Made by a program: the position numbers and the translations under genes. Source: Anaerotignum sp. (GTDB taxonomy: Bacteria; Bacillota; Clostridia; Lachnospirales; Anaerotignaceae). From it: a stretch of DNA of 64,000 bases. The stretch lies in the NCBI GenBank assembly GCA_020024265.1, contig JAHHTW010000004.1, positions 28,020-92,019 on the forward strand, given 5' to 3'. This document shows positions 48,734 through 57,276 of the stretch, piece after piece; within the stretch, counting starts at the first letter, position 1; each line of letters starts with the position of its first letter. Under the pieces are notes generated by a model that was given only the letters and a program-made list of their open reading frames with translations, had not been told where the DNA came from and did no database searches.

Positions 48734-50905
48734 ATGAAGCAGGAAACAGGCAATGTGGCAGAAAAAACAGCCACAGTAAAAGAGAAAAAGAAAACAGCAA
48801 CCAAAAAAAAAGCAGGGACTAAGAAGTATTTGGTCATTGTAGAGTCACCGGCAAAGGCAAGTACCATTGGAAAATTTTTGGGCAGTAATTACAAGATTAC
48901 AGCATCTATGGGGCATATCCGAGATTTGCCCAAAAGTCAGATGGGCATTGACATTGAGCATGATTTTGAACCCAAATATATTACCATTCGTGGCAAAGGC
49001 GAGCTTTTGAGCAAAATCAAAAGAGATGCAAAGGCTGCAGATAAGGTCTTTCTCGCAACTGACCCTGACCGAGAGGGAGAGGCAATCAGCTGGCATTTGA
49101 TGCAGGCACTGCATTTGGGCGAGGATAAAGATATCAGCCGTATCACATTCAATGAAATTACAAAATCTGCTGTCAAACGCTCTATTACACAGGCGAGAGA
49201 GATTGATATGGACTTGGTGAATGCACAGCAGGCACGTCGTGTACTGGATCGTATGGTGGGCTATACAGTCAGTGATTTATTATGGAAGAAAGTCAAAAAA
49301 GGTCTGAGTGGTGGACGTGTACAGTCGGTTGCACTACGCATTGTTTGTGATAGAGAAGAAGAAATCAGAGAATTTATCCCAGTAGAATATTGGACGATTG
49401 GTGCCAAACTGAAAAACGAAGCGATGAAAAAGTCCTTTGAAGCCAGATTTTATGGCAAAGGCGATGAAAGGATGGATCTGCCCGATGCACAGATCGTCCA
49501 GCCAATTGTGGAAACACTCAAAAATGCGGACTTTGTGGTACAGGAAGTTAAAAAAGGTACAAGACAGAAAAAGCCGGTAGCGCCTTTTACCACAAGTACC
49601 ATGCAGCAGGAAGCAAGCAAGCATCTGAATATGGCAACACAAAAAACAATGATGGTTGCACAGCAGCTATACGAAGGCGTCAATATCAAAGGAGAAGGCC
49701 ATGTGGGGCTGGTATCCTATATCCGTACGGATTCCTTCCGTATTTCGGATGAAGCCTATGAGGCAGCAGTGGCATATATCACAGATGCCTTTGGGCAGGA
49801 ATTTGTAAATCCGGAGCGTGTGGTGTATAAATCCAAGGGAAAAACACAGGATGCGCACGAAGCCATCCGCCCGACCAATGTGACACGTACACCGGATAGC
49901 ATCAAGGATTCTTTGACGAAAGAACAATACAAACTGTATAAGCTCATTTGGGATCGTTTTGTGGCAAGTCAGATGGCGCCTGCCCTCTACAACACACTGC
50001 AAATGAAGATGAAAGCAGATGCATATACATTCCGTGCTTCCGGATCACATTTGACATTCCGTGGATTTTTGGAGGTATACAGCAAGGGAGAGGAAGAAGC
50101 GGAGGTTGCCATTCCTGATTTGCAGGAAGGGGATGTCCTTCATGCAGAAGAAGTACTGCCAGAGCAGCATTTCACACAGCCGCCTGCACGATATACCGAT
50201 GCGTCTTTGATTAAGACTTTGGAAGAAATCGGTGTTGGCAGACCAAGTACCTATGCGCCTACCTTGACAACCATTCAGGCACGTCATTATGTGACAAAGG
50301 AAGCAAAAGTGCTGTACCCGACAGAATTGGGTGAAGTGGTCAATGATATTATGAAAACATATTTTATGGATATTGTAGACATTGATTTTACAGCAAATAT
50401 GGAAGAACGTCTGGATGAAGTGGAAATGGGACAGGAGGAATGGAAGCAGATTTTGCGTGATTTCTATCCCGGATTCCATGAAGCAGTGGAAAATGCAGCA
50501 GAACAACTGGCAAAAATCGAAATCAAAGATGAGCAAACCGATATTGTCTGTGAAAAATGCGGAAGAAATATGGTCATCAAATACGGACGCTACGGTAAGT
50601 TTTTGGCTTGCCCTGGATTTCCGGATTGTCAAAATGCAAAGCCGTTTTTTGAAGAAGCAGGTGTAAACTGCCCGCAGTGTGGCAGCAAGGTACTGATTCG
50701 CAAAACGAAAAAAGGCAGAACCTACTATGGCTGTGAGAATAATCCGGAATGTTCTTTTATGTCATGGAACAAACCAACAGGCGAGAAATGTCCAAAATGT
50801 GGTGGCTATCTTGTAGAAAAGGGCAAGAAGAATCCCAAAATTGTATGTGCAGACGAAAAATGCGGCTATATCAAAGAAATAGAACCGCAGTCGGAAGAAG
50901 AATAA
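48734..50905 (+). CDS. topA: DNA topoisomerase I
   Basis: Type IA topoisomerase that relaxes negative supercoils. A lysine-rich N-terminal extension of about 30 residues precedes the Toprim domain (Y-L-V-I-V-E-S-P-A-K-A-S-T-I, then A-T-D-P-D-R-E-G-E-A-I-S-W-H). The catalytic tyrosine is in L-V-S-Y-I-R-T-D-S. The C-terminus has three zinc-ribbon modules beginning CEKCG, CPQCG and CPKCG; the last ends with C-x4-C. Length of 723 residues is normal. Co-transcribed with dprA by position, and followed by a strong terminator. The xerC/codV-type gene often next to topA is not present. Confidence 0.97.
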   Translation: MKQETGNVAEKTATVKEKKKTATKKKAGTKKYLVIVESPAKASTIGKFLGSNYKITASMGHIRDLPKSQMGIDIEHDFEPKYITIRGKGELLSKIKRDAKAADKVFLATDPDREGEAISWHLMQALHLGEDKDISRITFNEITKSAVKRSITQAREIDMDLVNAQQARRVLDRMVGYTVSDLLWKKVKKGLSGGRVQSVALRIVCDREEEIREFIPVEYWTIGAKLKNEAMKKSFEARFYGKGDERMDLPDAQIVQPIVETLKNADFVVQEVKKGTRQKKPVAPFTTSTMQQEASKHLNMATQKTMMVAQQLYEGVNIKGEGHVGLVSYIRTDSFRISDEAYEAAVAYITDAFGQEFVNPERVVYKSKGKTQDAHEAIRPTNVTRTPDSIKDSLTKEQYKLYKLIWDRFVASQMAPALYNTLQMKMKADAYTFRASGSHLTFRGFLEVYSKGEEEAEVAIPDLQEGDVLHAEEVLPEQHFTQPPARYTDASLIKTLEEIGVGRPSTYAPTLTTIQARHYVTKEAKVLYPTELGEVVNDIMKTYFMDIVDIDFTANMEERLDEVEMGQEEWKQILRDFYPGFHEAVENAAEQLAKIEIKDEQTDIVCEKCGRNMVIKYGRYGKFLACPGFPDCQNAKPFFEEAGVNCPQCGSKVLIRKTKKGRTYYGCENNPECSFMSWNKPTGEKCPKCGGYLVEKGKKNPKIVCADEKCGYIKEIEPQSEEE

Positions 50906-50917
50906 ATGGATAAAAAG

Positions 50918-50978
50918 CCATTACTTTTCAAAAAAATTGTGAAAATTGCAGATTTTGAAAAGTAATGGTTGTTTTTTT
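50918..50978 (+). terminator. Intrinsic terminator after topA
   Basis: Perfect 16-bp stem (50918-50933 with 50953-50968) with a 19-base loop, followed by TTGTTTTTTT. Its T-run overlaps the -35 region of the rpsB promoter. Confidence 0.85.
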
Positions 50979-50997
50979 GAAAGAAGTGTGGTATACT
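50969..50997 (+). promoter_or_regulatory. Promoter of rpsB-tsf
   Basis: TTGTTT (50969-50974), 17-base spacer, TATACT (50992-50997) with an upstream TGG extended -10. Predicted start of transcription is near 51004. Confidence 0.65.
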
Positions 50998-51003
50998 CCC
51001 AAA

Positions 51004-51067
51004 GGTAACGAAAAAACACACGCATTTGTTACCCTGTATCGGGTGCCGCGGTATTCGGTGATACGGG
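51004..51067 (+). promoter_or_regulatory. Structured rpsB leader, possible ribosomal-protein S2 control element
   Basis: Two successive stems in the 100-base 5' leader: GGTAAC (51004-51009) with GTTACC (51028-51033), and CCTGTATC (51033-51040) with GATACGGG (51060-51067), the latter enclosing CCG/CGG. The two share one base at 51033, so they stack or compete. Autoregulatory S2 leaders are known in other phyla; for this one the role is inference. Confidence 0.4.
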
Positions 51068-51102
51068 AAATGATGCGGAGGACAAACCACAGGAGGTGCG
51101 CT

Positions 51103-51828
51103 ATGGGCGTAATTTCAATGAAACAATTATTAGAAGCAGGTGTACATTTTGGTCACCAGACAAGAAGATGGAACCCTAAAATGGCAGAATACATCTTCGC
51201 AGAAAGAAATGGCATTTACATCATCGACTTACAGAAAACTGTAAAAAAAGTAGATGAAGCTTATGCACAGATCTGCAACATTGTGGCAGATGGTGGGGAA
51301 GTGCTGTTTGTTGGTACAAAGAAACAGGCACAGGAATGCATCAAAGAAGAAGCAGCAAGATGCGGTATGTACTATGTAAACCAGAGATGGCTGGGTGGTA
51401 TGCTGACCAACTTCAACACAATCAAGACAAGAATTGCAAGACTGAAAGAATTGGAACAAATGCAGGAAGACGGTATTTTTGATGTTCTGCCTAAGAAGGA
51501 AGTTGCAGCTTTGATGCATGAAATGGATAAGCTGGAAAAGAACCTGGGCGGTATCAAAGAAATGAAGAAGGTTCCTGACCTGATGTTTGTTGTAGATACA
51601 AGAAAAGAAAAAATCGCTGTACAGGAAGCACATGCACTGGGTATTCCCATCGTTGCTATCGTAGATACAAACTGCGATCCTGACGAAATTGATTATGTAA
51701 TCCCTGGTAACGACGACGCAATCCGTGCAGTAAAACTGATTGCTTCTAAAGTGGCTGATGCTGTACTGGAATCCAAACAGGGCGAACAGGAAAACGCAGA
51801 AGAAACAGAAGAAGTAGCAGCTGAATAA
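51103..51828 (+). CDS. rpsB: 30S ribosomal protein S2
   Basis: Small-subunit protein needed for S1/S21 region assembly and mRNA binding. The sequence contains the standard G-V-H-F-G-H-Q-T-R-R-W-N-P-K-M near residue 13, Y-V-N-Q-R-W-L-G-G-M-L-T-N near 90 and V-D-T-N-C-D-P-D near 190. It ends in an acidic, Glu-rich tail. 241 residues. AGGAGGTG lies five bases before ATG 51103; the longer frame back to 50965 is leader. tsf follows after a hairpin. Confidence 0.98.
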   Translation: MGVISMKQLLEAGVHFGHQTRRWNPKMAEYIFAERNGIYIIDLQKTVKKVDEAYAQICNIVADGGEVLFVGTKKQAQECIKEEAARCGMYYVNQRWLGGMLTNFNTIKTRIARLKELEQMQEDGIFDVLPKKEVAALMHEMDKLEKNLGGIKEMKKVPDLMFVVDTRKEKIAVQEAHALGIPIVAIVDTNCDPDEIDYVIPGNDDAIRAVKLIASKVADAVLESKQGEQENAEETEEVAAE

Positions 51829-51849
51829 TATTGATTAAGGCATTTGCCC

Positions 51850-51888
51850 GAGCTTCAGCCGATGTACGGGCTGAAGCTCTTTCTATTT
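51850..51888 (+). terminator. Hairpin between rpsB and tsf (partial terminator)
   Basis: Perfect GAGCTTCAGCC / GGCTGAAGCTC stem followed by a broken T-run (TTTCTATTT). tsf has no obvious promoter of its own, so this likely trims expression rather than stopping it. Confidence 0.65.
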
Positions 51889-51919
51889 ACTAAAAATACG
51901 ATTTACGGAGGGAAAAAAC

Positions 51920-52855
51920 ATGGCAATTACAGCAGCAATGGTAAAAGAACTCAGAGAAATGACAGGCGTAGGTATGATGGACTGCAAAAAAGCTCTGGCA
52001 GAAACAGATGGTGATATGGAAAAGGCAGTAGAACTTTTGAGAGAAAAAGGTTTGGCTGCTTCTGCGAAGAAGGCTGGTCGTATCGCTTCTGAAGGTATGG
52101 TAGAAGTATACCTGAGCGATGACAACAAAGTCGGTGCAATCGTAGAAGTAAACTCCGAAACTGACTTCGTTGCAAAGAATCAGGTATTCAGAGATTATGT
52201 TGCAGCAGTTGCAAAACAAGCAGCAAACACAACCGCTGCTGATATGGATGCATTCTTCGCTGAAAAGTGGGAACTGGATGCGCAGTATACAGTAAAAGAA
52301 GCGTTGAGCCAGCAGGTAGCTGTAATCGGTGAAAACCTGAACATCAGACGTTTTGAAAAATTCCAGCTCTCTGGCAACGGCAGACTGGTTTCCTATATCC
52401 ATGGCGGCGGCAGAATTGGTGTTCTGATTGAACTGGCTTGCGACAAAGACAGCGATGCTTTGGAAGAAATGGGTAAAAATATTGCAATGCAGATTGCAGC
52501 TTTGAACCCGAAATTCATCACAGAGAAAGACGTTCCTCAGGAATTTGTGGAAAAAGAAACAGAAATTCTGACAGCTCAGGCAAAGAACGATCCAAAGAAT
52601 GCAGGTAAGCCTGACAACATCATCGAAAAGATGATCGTAGGCAGACTGAAAAAGGAAATGAAAGAATTCTGCTTGGTAGAACAGCCTTATGTAAAAGATG
52701 GCGATCTGACAGTACAGAAATATATTGACTCCGTAGCAAAAGAAGTTGGTGCACCAATCGAAATCACACGCTTCATTCGTTTTGAAACAGGCGAAGGTCT
52801 GGAAAAGAAAGAAGAAAATTTTGCAGAAGAAGTTGCAAAACAGATGGGTAACTAA
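51920..52855 (+). CDS. tsf: Elongation factor Ts
   Basis: Guanine-nucleotide exchange factor for EF-Tu. The N-terminal UBA-like domain has E-M-T-G-V-G-M-M-D-C-K-K-A-L near residue 12. The core has A-I-V-E-V-N-S-E-T-D-F-V-A-K-N near residue 73, with the T-D-F-V that inserts beside the EF-Tu P-loop. 311 residues, typical. GGAGGG precedes ATG. A strong terminator follows, which separates it from pyrH, normally the next gene. Confidence 0.98.
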   Translation: MAITAAMVKELREMTGVGMMDCKKALAETDGDMEKAVELLREKGLAASAKKAGRIASEGMVEVYLSDDNKVGAIVEVNSETDFVAKNQVFRDYVAAVAKQAANTTAADMDAFFAEKWELDAQYTVKEALSQQVAVIGENLNIRRFEKFQLSGNGRLVSYIHGGGRIGVLIELACDKDSDALEEMGKNIAMQIAALNPKFITEKDVPQEFVEKETEILTAQAKNDPKNAGKPDNIIEKMIVGRLKKEMKEFCLVEQPYVKDGDLTVQKYIDSVAKEVGAPIEITRFIRFETGEGLEKKEENFAEEVAKQMGN

Positions 52856-52874
52856 TTTTTAGATTGTGTCATGT

Positions 52875-52917
52875 AAAACCTCTGGAAATCCCAATATGAG
52901 ATTTTCAGAGGTTTTTT
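52875..52917 (+). terminator. Intrinsic terminator after tsf
   Basis: AAAACCTCTGGAAA pairs with TTTTCAGAGGTTTT (one G-U pair), followed by TTTTTT. Confidence 0.88.
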
Positions 52918-52957
52918 ATATATTTCAGATAAAAAAATACAATTTATGAAAAAACAG

Positions 52958-52987
52958 TTGCGTCTGGAAAAGCAAAGTGCTTATAAT
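52958..52987 (+). promoter_or_regulatory. Promoter of the DUF2971 gene
   Basis: TTGCGT (52958-52963) and TATAAT (52982-52987), 18-base spacer. It lies inside the longest possible frame and so supports the start at 53018. Confidence 0.6.
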
Positions 52988-53017
52988 GAAAGAAAACGAC
53001 TGCGAGGTGCTACGCAA

Positions 53018-54043
53018 ATGTGTAAGCTGTATGATACACAAAATGTCAGAAAAATCGTATATCATTATTGCAGTTTGGATACACTTTTGAATATTCTGCA
53101 AAATAAAACACTTCGATTGTCTGATATCAATAAACTCAATGACAGCAATGAAAGCAAGGCGTTGCTGCATATTACAAGAAATCGCTCGATACAGATGATA
53201 TTAGAGCGAGAAAAACGTGGCATGGACACCATGGCAGGGCTTGGATATCGTGAATTTTTGGTATATTTGATTGATCAGATGATCGAGCAGGTGCAGCAGT
53301 ATCATGACCTGCTGACATATATTGCTTGTTTTTCGGAGTCCGATGACTATTTGGGGCAATGGCGTGGATATGGGGACAATGGCAAAGGGGTTGCGATAGG
53401 CTTTGATGTACAGGCAATCAGTAATTTGGTTTCTACCATACCTATGGGACAAATGGAATTTCGCAAGGTAAATTATATAGAGTCCAAACAGGATATGATT
53501 GATTGTGGCAGCAAAAGTTGTGATGTCAGTATTAGCATTCATGCAAGAGAATTGGTGGAAACATTGTTTGAATATATGGAGAAAAATCAGACAAATCAAA
53601 TTCTTAGTGGGGAATATATGGCATCAGAACTGGGGCAGTGGTTTATACCACTGTTGCAGGATTCCTTTTTTTATAAGGACAGTTCCTTTGCAGAAGAAAA
53701 TGAATGGCGGCTGATTTTGAAAGATGAAATAATCAAGAGCGAAGAAAACTGGCAAACCATTTATAACTGGAACAGAACAGATCATCCTTCTCCAAATCAT
53801 TTGGAGCGTTTGTTCCCGAATGCATTGCAATTCCGTGTGATGGGCAATGACATAATATCCTATTTGGATATGGATTTTTCCGGTGGAAATCATCATCACA
53901 ATGATATGATACAGGAAATTATGATTGGTCCAAACTGTCGCCTCAATCCCTCGGATGTATTTCAAATGCTGGGACATTTTGGGTTTGATATTACCAATGT
54001 AACGGTGCGCAAATCCAATTCACCATATCGTATTTTGAGATAA
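53018..54043 (+). CDS. DUF2971 family protein
   Basis: Protein of unknown function, 341 residues. The DUF2971 hallmarks are present: Y-H-Y-C-S-L-D-T-L-L-N-I-L near the N-terminus with L-N-D-S-N-E; A-C-F-S-E-S-D-D then Q-W-R-G-Y-G-D-N-G-K-G-V-A-I-G-F in the middle; F-A-E-E-N-E-W-R-L-I and I-G-P-N-C near the end. Family members are patchily distributed and often lie in accessory loci. ATG 53018 has GAGGTG eight bases upstream and lies 30 bases after a promoter. Flanking terminator and promoters make it a self-contained cassette between tsf and pyrH. Confidence 0.85.
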   Translation: MCKLYDTQNVRKIVYHYCSLDTLLNILQNKTLRLSDINKLNDSNESKALLHITRNRSIQMILEREKRGMDTMAGLGYREFLVYLIDQMIEQVQQYHDLLTYIACFSESDDYLGQWRGYGDNGKGVAIGFDVQAISNLVSTIPMGQMEFRKVNYIESKQDMIDCGSKSCDVSISIHARELVETLFEYMEKNQTNQILSGEYMASELGQWFIPLLQDSFFYKDSSFAEENEWRLILKDEIIKSEENWQTIYNWNRTDHPSPNHLERLFPNALQFRVMGNDIISYLDMDFSGGNHHHNDMIQEIMIGPNCRLNPSDVFQMLGHFGFDITNVTVRKSNSPYRILR

Positions 54044-54086
54044 TCCGAAAAATATTTATTTTTTGAGAAAGTATCATATGCAGATG

Positions 54087-54116
54087 TTGAAATGCATTCG
54101 TGTTGTATGGTATAAT
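54087..54116 (+). promoter_or_regulatory. Promoter of the pyrH-frr-uppS-cdsA-dxr-rseP operon
   Basis: TTGAAA (54087-54092) and TATAAT (54111-54116), 18-base spacer, with a TGG extended -10. The leader to pyrH is about 110 bases. Confidence 0.75.
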
Positions 54117-54233
54117 CAGCGGTGGCAAAGTCCGGCTTACGATGCTTGGCATATAAGAATGGTTTTGTCTATGGAAATATATCTGGAAATTTTCATGGGT
54201 TTATGATACATTATTGATAAGGAGGCTGTTTGG

Positions 54234-54941
54234 ATGTATAAAAGAATTGTGCTGAAACTCAGTGGTGAAGCACTGGCAGGCGACAAGGAAGGTGTGTCCT
54301 TCGATGATACTGTGGTTTCTGCTTTGGTAAAACAAATTTGTGAAGTGATGGAAATGGGTACACAGGTATCATTGGTCGTTGGTGGCGGCAATTTCTGGAG
54401 AGGCAGAAGTGCAGATAGCGGTATGGATCGCACAAAGGCAGACCAGATCGGGATGCTGGCTACGGTGATGAACGCAATCTATTTGGCAGATGCATTTCGT
54501 CAGCAGGGCGTTCGGGCTGTTGTACAGACGCCGATTGCATTTGGTACAATGACAGAGCTGTTCTCAAAGGATCGTGCAGTGGAACATCTGGAAAAGGGCA
54601 GAGTTTTGATTTTTGCCGCAGGCTTGGGGCATCCTTTCTTCTCTACAGATACCATCACAGCTTTACGAGGTGCAGAGCTGGATGTAGACGGTCTGTTCTT
54701 TGCAAAAAATATTGATGGTGTATATGATGATGATCCGGCAACAAATCCGAATGCCAAAAAATTTGATGTCATTACATCAGAGGATATTGTGAAAAAGAAT
54801 CTAAAGGTCATTGATACATCAGCAGCAGCGCTTTGCTTTGAAAGAAAAATTCCGGTTGTGATTTTCGGCTTGCAGGAAGAAAACAGTATTATGCGTGCTG
54901 TGAAAGGCGAAAAAATCGGTACATTGGTAACAGTATCTTAA
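54234..54941 (+). CDS. pyrH: Uridylate kinase
   Basis: UMP kinase of the amino-acid-kinase fold, converting UMP to UDP in pyrimidine metabolism. K-L-S-G-E-A-L-A-G near residue 8 is the phosphate-binding loop; V-V-G-G-G-N-F-W-R-G-R binds UMP; D-G-V-Y-D-D-D-P is near residue 163. 235 residues, typical. AAGGAGG lies eight bases before ATG. First gene of a conserved run; frr follows after 24 bases. Confidence 0.98.
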   Translation: MYKRIVLKLSGEALAGDKEGVSFDDTVVSALVKQICEVMEMGTQVSLVVGGGNFWRGRSADSGMDRTKADQIGMLATVMNAIYLADAFRQQGVRAVVQTPIAFGTMTELFSKDRAVEHLEKGRVLIFAAGLGHPFFSTDTITALRGAELDVDGLFFAKNIDGVYDDDPATNPNAKKFDVITSEDIVKKNLKVIDTSAAALCFERKIPVVIFGLQEENSIMRAVKGEKIGTLVTVS

Positions 54942-54965
54942 TTTGATTTATAGGGAGGACTTGAC

Positions 54966-55523
54966 ATGGCATCTGAAGCAACAAAGATTTATGAGGAAAA
55001 AATGACAAAAACACTTGCCGCATTGGATAGTGAATACGCAACCATCCGTGCTGGTCGTGCCAATCCACACGTTTTGGATAGAATTATGGTGGATTATTAT
55101 GGTACGCCCACACCCATCAATCAGGTAGGCAATATCACGGTACCAGAACCCCGTATGATCCAGATTCAGCCTTGGGATGTAAGTATGCTCAAAGCAATCG
55201 AAAAGGCAATCAATGCTTCTGAGCTTGGTATCAATCCCGGAAATGATGGTAAAGTGATCCGCCTGATTTTCCCTGAACTTTCCGAAGAAAGAAGACAGGA
55301 ACTCAATAAGGATGTAAAGAAAAAAGCAGAAGCATCTAAGGTTGCACTGCGTAATATTCGCCGTGATGCACTTGATGTATTCAAAAAGCAGGAAAAGAAA
55401 AAAGAAATCACAGAAGATATCCTGAAGGATTTGGAAGATGAAATGCAGAAGATGACAGATAAATATGTTGCAGACATTGAAAAAAAATGTGAGGCAAAAT
55501 GTAAGGATATTTTGGCTGTTTGA
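54966..55523 (+). CDS. frr: Ribosome recycling factor
   Basis: Splits post-termination 70S ribosomes together with EF-G. The triple-helix-bundle signature includes I-R-A-G-R-A-N-P near residue 26 and N-P-G-N-D-G-K-V-I-R-L near residue 92, then the long C-terminal helix. 185 residues, exactly the bacterial norm. AGGGAGG precedes ATG. A hairpin at 55643-55670 separates it from uppS. Confidence 0.98.
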   Translation: MASEATKIYEEKMTKTLAALDSEYATIRAGRANPHVLDRIMVDYYGTPTPINQVGNITVPEPRMIQIQPWDVSMLKAIEKAINASELGINPGNDGKVIRLIFPELSEERRQELNKDVKKKAEASKVALRNIRRDALDVFKKQEKKKEITEDILKDLEDEMQKMTDKYVADIEKKCEAKCKDILAV

Positions 55524-55642
55524 TTTCCAATACGACTGATTTTGTACGCTGCTTATGTGGATATCTATGGATATATGATGATAAATACATGGTTTGTCCA
55601 TAAAATCAGTGGATTGACTTGGATTGGTTTTTTTGAAAAACC

Positions 55643-55670
55643 GCCCCTCTCGCAGCAGAGGGGCTTTCTT
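55643..55670 (+). terminator. Hairpin between frr and uppS (partial terminator)
   Basis: GCCCCTCT pairs with AGAGGGGC around a six-base loop, followed by TTTCTT. The T-run is short, and the hairpin sits just before the uppS ribosome-binding site. Confidence 0.6.
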
Positions 55671-55686
55671 GTATGGAGGGAAAGAA

Positions 55687-56430
55687 ATGTTATTTCAACA
55701 GAAGGAAAATACGTCTTTTGTCATTGATATGGCAAATATTCCAAAACACATTGCAATCATTATGGATGGAAATGGACGCTGGGCAAAGAAAAGGCTGCTG
55801 CCACGCAAAGCAGGGCATAAAGCGGGTGCAGAGGCGCTGGAACGTGTCATTGACGATTGCAGAGAACTTGGGATAAAGCATTTGACGGTATACGCATTTT
55901 CTACAGAAAACTGGAAACGCTCACAGGAAGAAATTGACGGAATTATGGATTTGCTGCGTTTGTACTTAAATACATATTTTACAAAATACTTAAAGGATGA
56001 TATTCGTTTGGATGTAATTGGCAATATCCAGCGTTTGGATGAAGATATCCAAAAGCGTATTTTGGAGTTGGAAGAACAGACAAAGGAAAAGGACGGTTTT
56101 TGTGTACATATCGCACTGAATTATGGTGGAAGAGATGAACTGCGTCGTGCGGTATGCAAAATTGCAGAGCAAAGTGCAGATGGGAAACTCAGACCGGAGG
56201 AAATTACAGAAGATGTGATTGCTTCTTATTTGGATACCGCAGGTACGCCGGATCCGGAGCTTGTCATCAGAACCAGTGGAGAAGAAAGAATCAGCAATTT
56301 CCTTTTGTGGCAGATTGCGTATTCCGAGTTTTATTTTACAGATGCACTATGGCCCGACTTTGACAGAAAGATGCTGGAAGAAGCCATCTATTACTATCAG
56401 AATAGAGAACGCCGTTTTGGCGGAAGATAA
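55687..56430 (+). CDS. uppS: Undecaprenyl diphosphate synthase
   Basis: cis-Prenyltransferase that makes the C55 lipid carrier for cell-wall synthesis. I-I-M-D-G-N-G-R-W-A is at about residues 23-32 with the catalytic Asp; T-V-Y-A-F-S-T-E-N-W and I-R-T-S-G-E-E-R-I-S-N-F-L-L-W-Q are the other conserved regions. 247 residues. GGAGG lies seven bases before ATG 55687. cdsA follows after 21 bases. Confidence 0.97.
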   Translation: MLFQQKENTSFVIDMANIPKHIAIIMDGNGRWAKKRLLPRKAGHKAGAEALERVIDDCRELGIKHLTVYAFSTENWKRSQEEIDGIMDLLRLYLNTYFTKYLKDDIRLDVIGNIQRLDEDIQKRILELEEQTKEKDGFCVHIALNYGGRDELRRAVCKIAEQSADGKLRPEEITEDVIASYLDTAGTPDPELVIRTSGEERISNFLLWQIAYSEFYFTDALWPDFDRKMLEEAIYYYQNRERRFGGR

Positions 56431-56451
56431 TTGGAAAATGAGGTGACTGGA

Positions 56452-57264
56452 ATGAAAACACGAATTATTTCAGGCGTTGTTCTTTTACCAGTATTGATTT
56501 TTCTGGTAGTCAGCGGTGGGATTTGGCTGCAAGTGGCAGTGGGATTTTTGGGCCTTGTGGGTATGCGTGAATTTTATCAGGCGTTTTCCAAAGAAAATCG
56601 TGGACTGCATACCATTTGTTATGTTTTTGCGGTAATTTATATGGTATTTATTGACCAGATTATCAACAGGAACAATTATTTTAATATATTTGTTTCAGTT
56701 TTTCTGGTGGTACTGTTGATTTATACGGTACTGTGCCATAATCATACCAATGCGATGGAAGGCATGACAGGCTTTTTCGGATTTTTCTATGCATGCTTTC
56801 TGCTGTCCCATGTATATTTGGCAAGAGAATATACACACGGCAATCTTTTGATTTGGCTGGCATTTATTGCAGCATTTGGCTGCGATACCGGAGCGTATTT
56901 TGTGGGGGTAAGCTGCGGAAAGCATAAGCTCATTCCAACACTTAGCCCCAAAAAAACCATAGAAGGCTCTATTGGCGGGATTGCAACAGCGACCATTTTG
57001 GCATTGATTTATGGCTGGTGGATTCAGCGTACATTTATTCTTGAGGATGTCAATATTTTGCTCTTGTGTGGCTTAACCGGATTCTTTGGCTCTTTTTTGG
57101 CACAGATTGGGGATTTGGCAGCTTCTGCAATGAAACGCTACACAGGGATCAAAGATTTTGGCAATCTCATTCCGGGGCATGGCGGAGTATTGGATCGCTT
57201 TGATAGTGTCATTTTGACAGCACCCGTGGTATATTATATCATGTGGTTTTTGGTGAACAATTAA
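56452..57264 (+). CDS. cdsA: Phosphatidate cytidylyltransferase
   Basis: Integral membrane enzyme converting phosphatidate and CTP to CDP-diacylglycerol. Around eight hydrophobic segments; the CDS signature S-A-M-K-R-x4-K-D-x4-I-P-G-H-G-G-V-L-D-R-F-D lies at the C-terminal end with all charged residues present. 270 residues. GAGGTG lies six bases before ATG 56452; the frame is open from 56431. dxr follows after 12 bases. Confidence 0.97.
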   Translation: MKTRIISGVVLLPVLIFLVVSGGIWLQVAVGFLGLVGMREFYQAFSKENRGLHTICYVFAVIYMVFIDQIINRNNYFNIFVSVFLVVLLIYTVLCHNHTNAMEGMTGFFGFFYACFLLSHVYLAREYTHGNLLIWLAFIAAFGCDTGAYFVGVSCGKHKLIPTLSPKKTIEGSIGGIATATILALIYGWWIQRTFILEDVNILLLCGLTGFFGSFLAQIGDLAASAMKRYTGIKDFGNLIPGHGGVLDRFDSVILTAPVVYYIMWFLVNN

Positions 57265-57276
57265 GGAGATGGAAAA

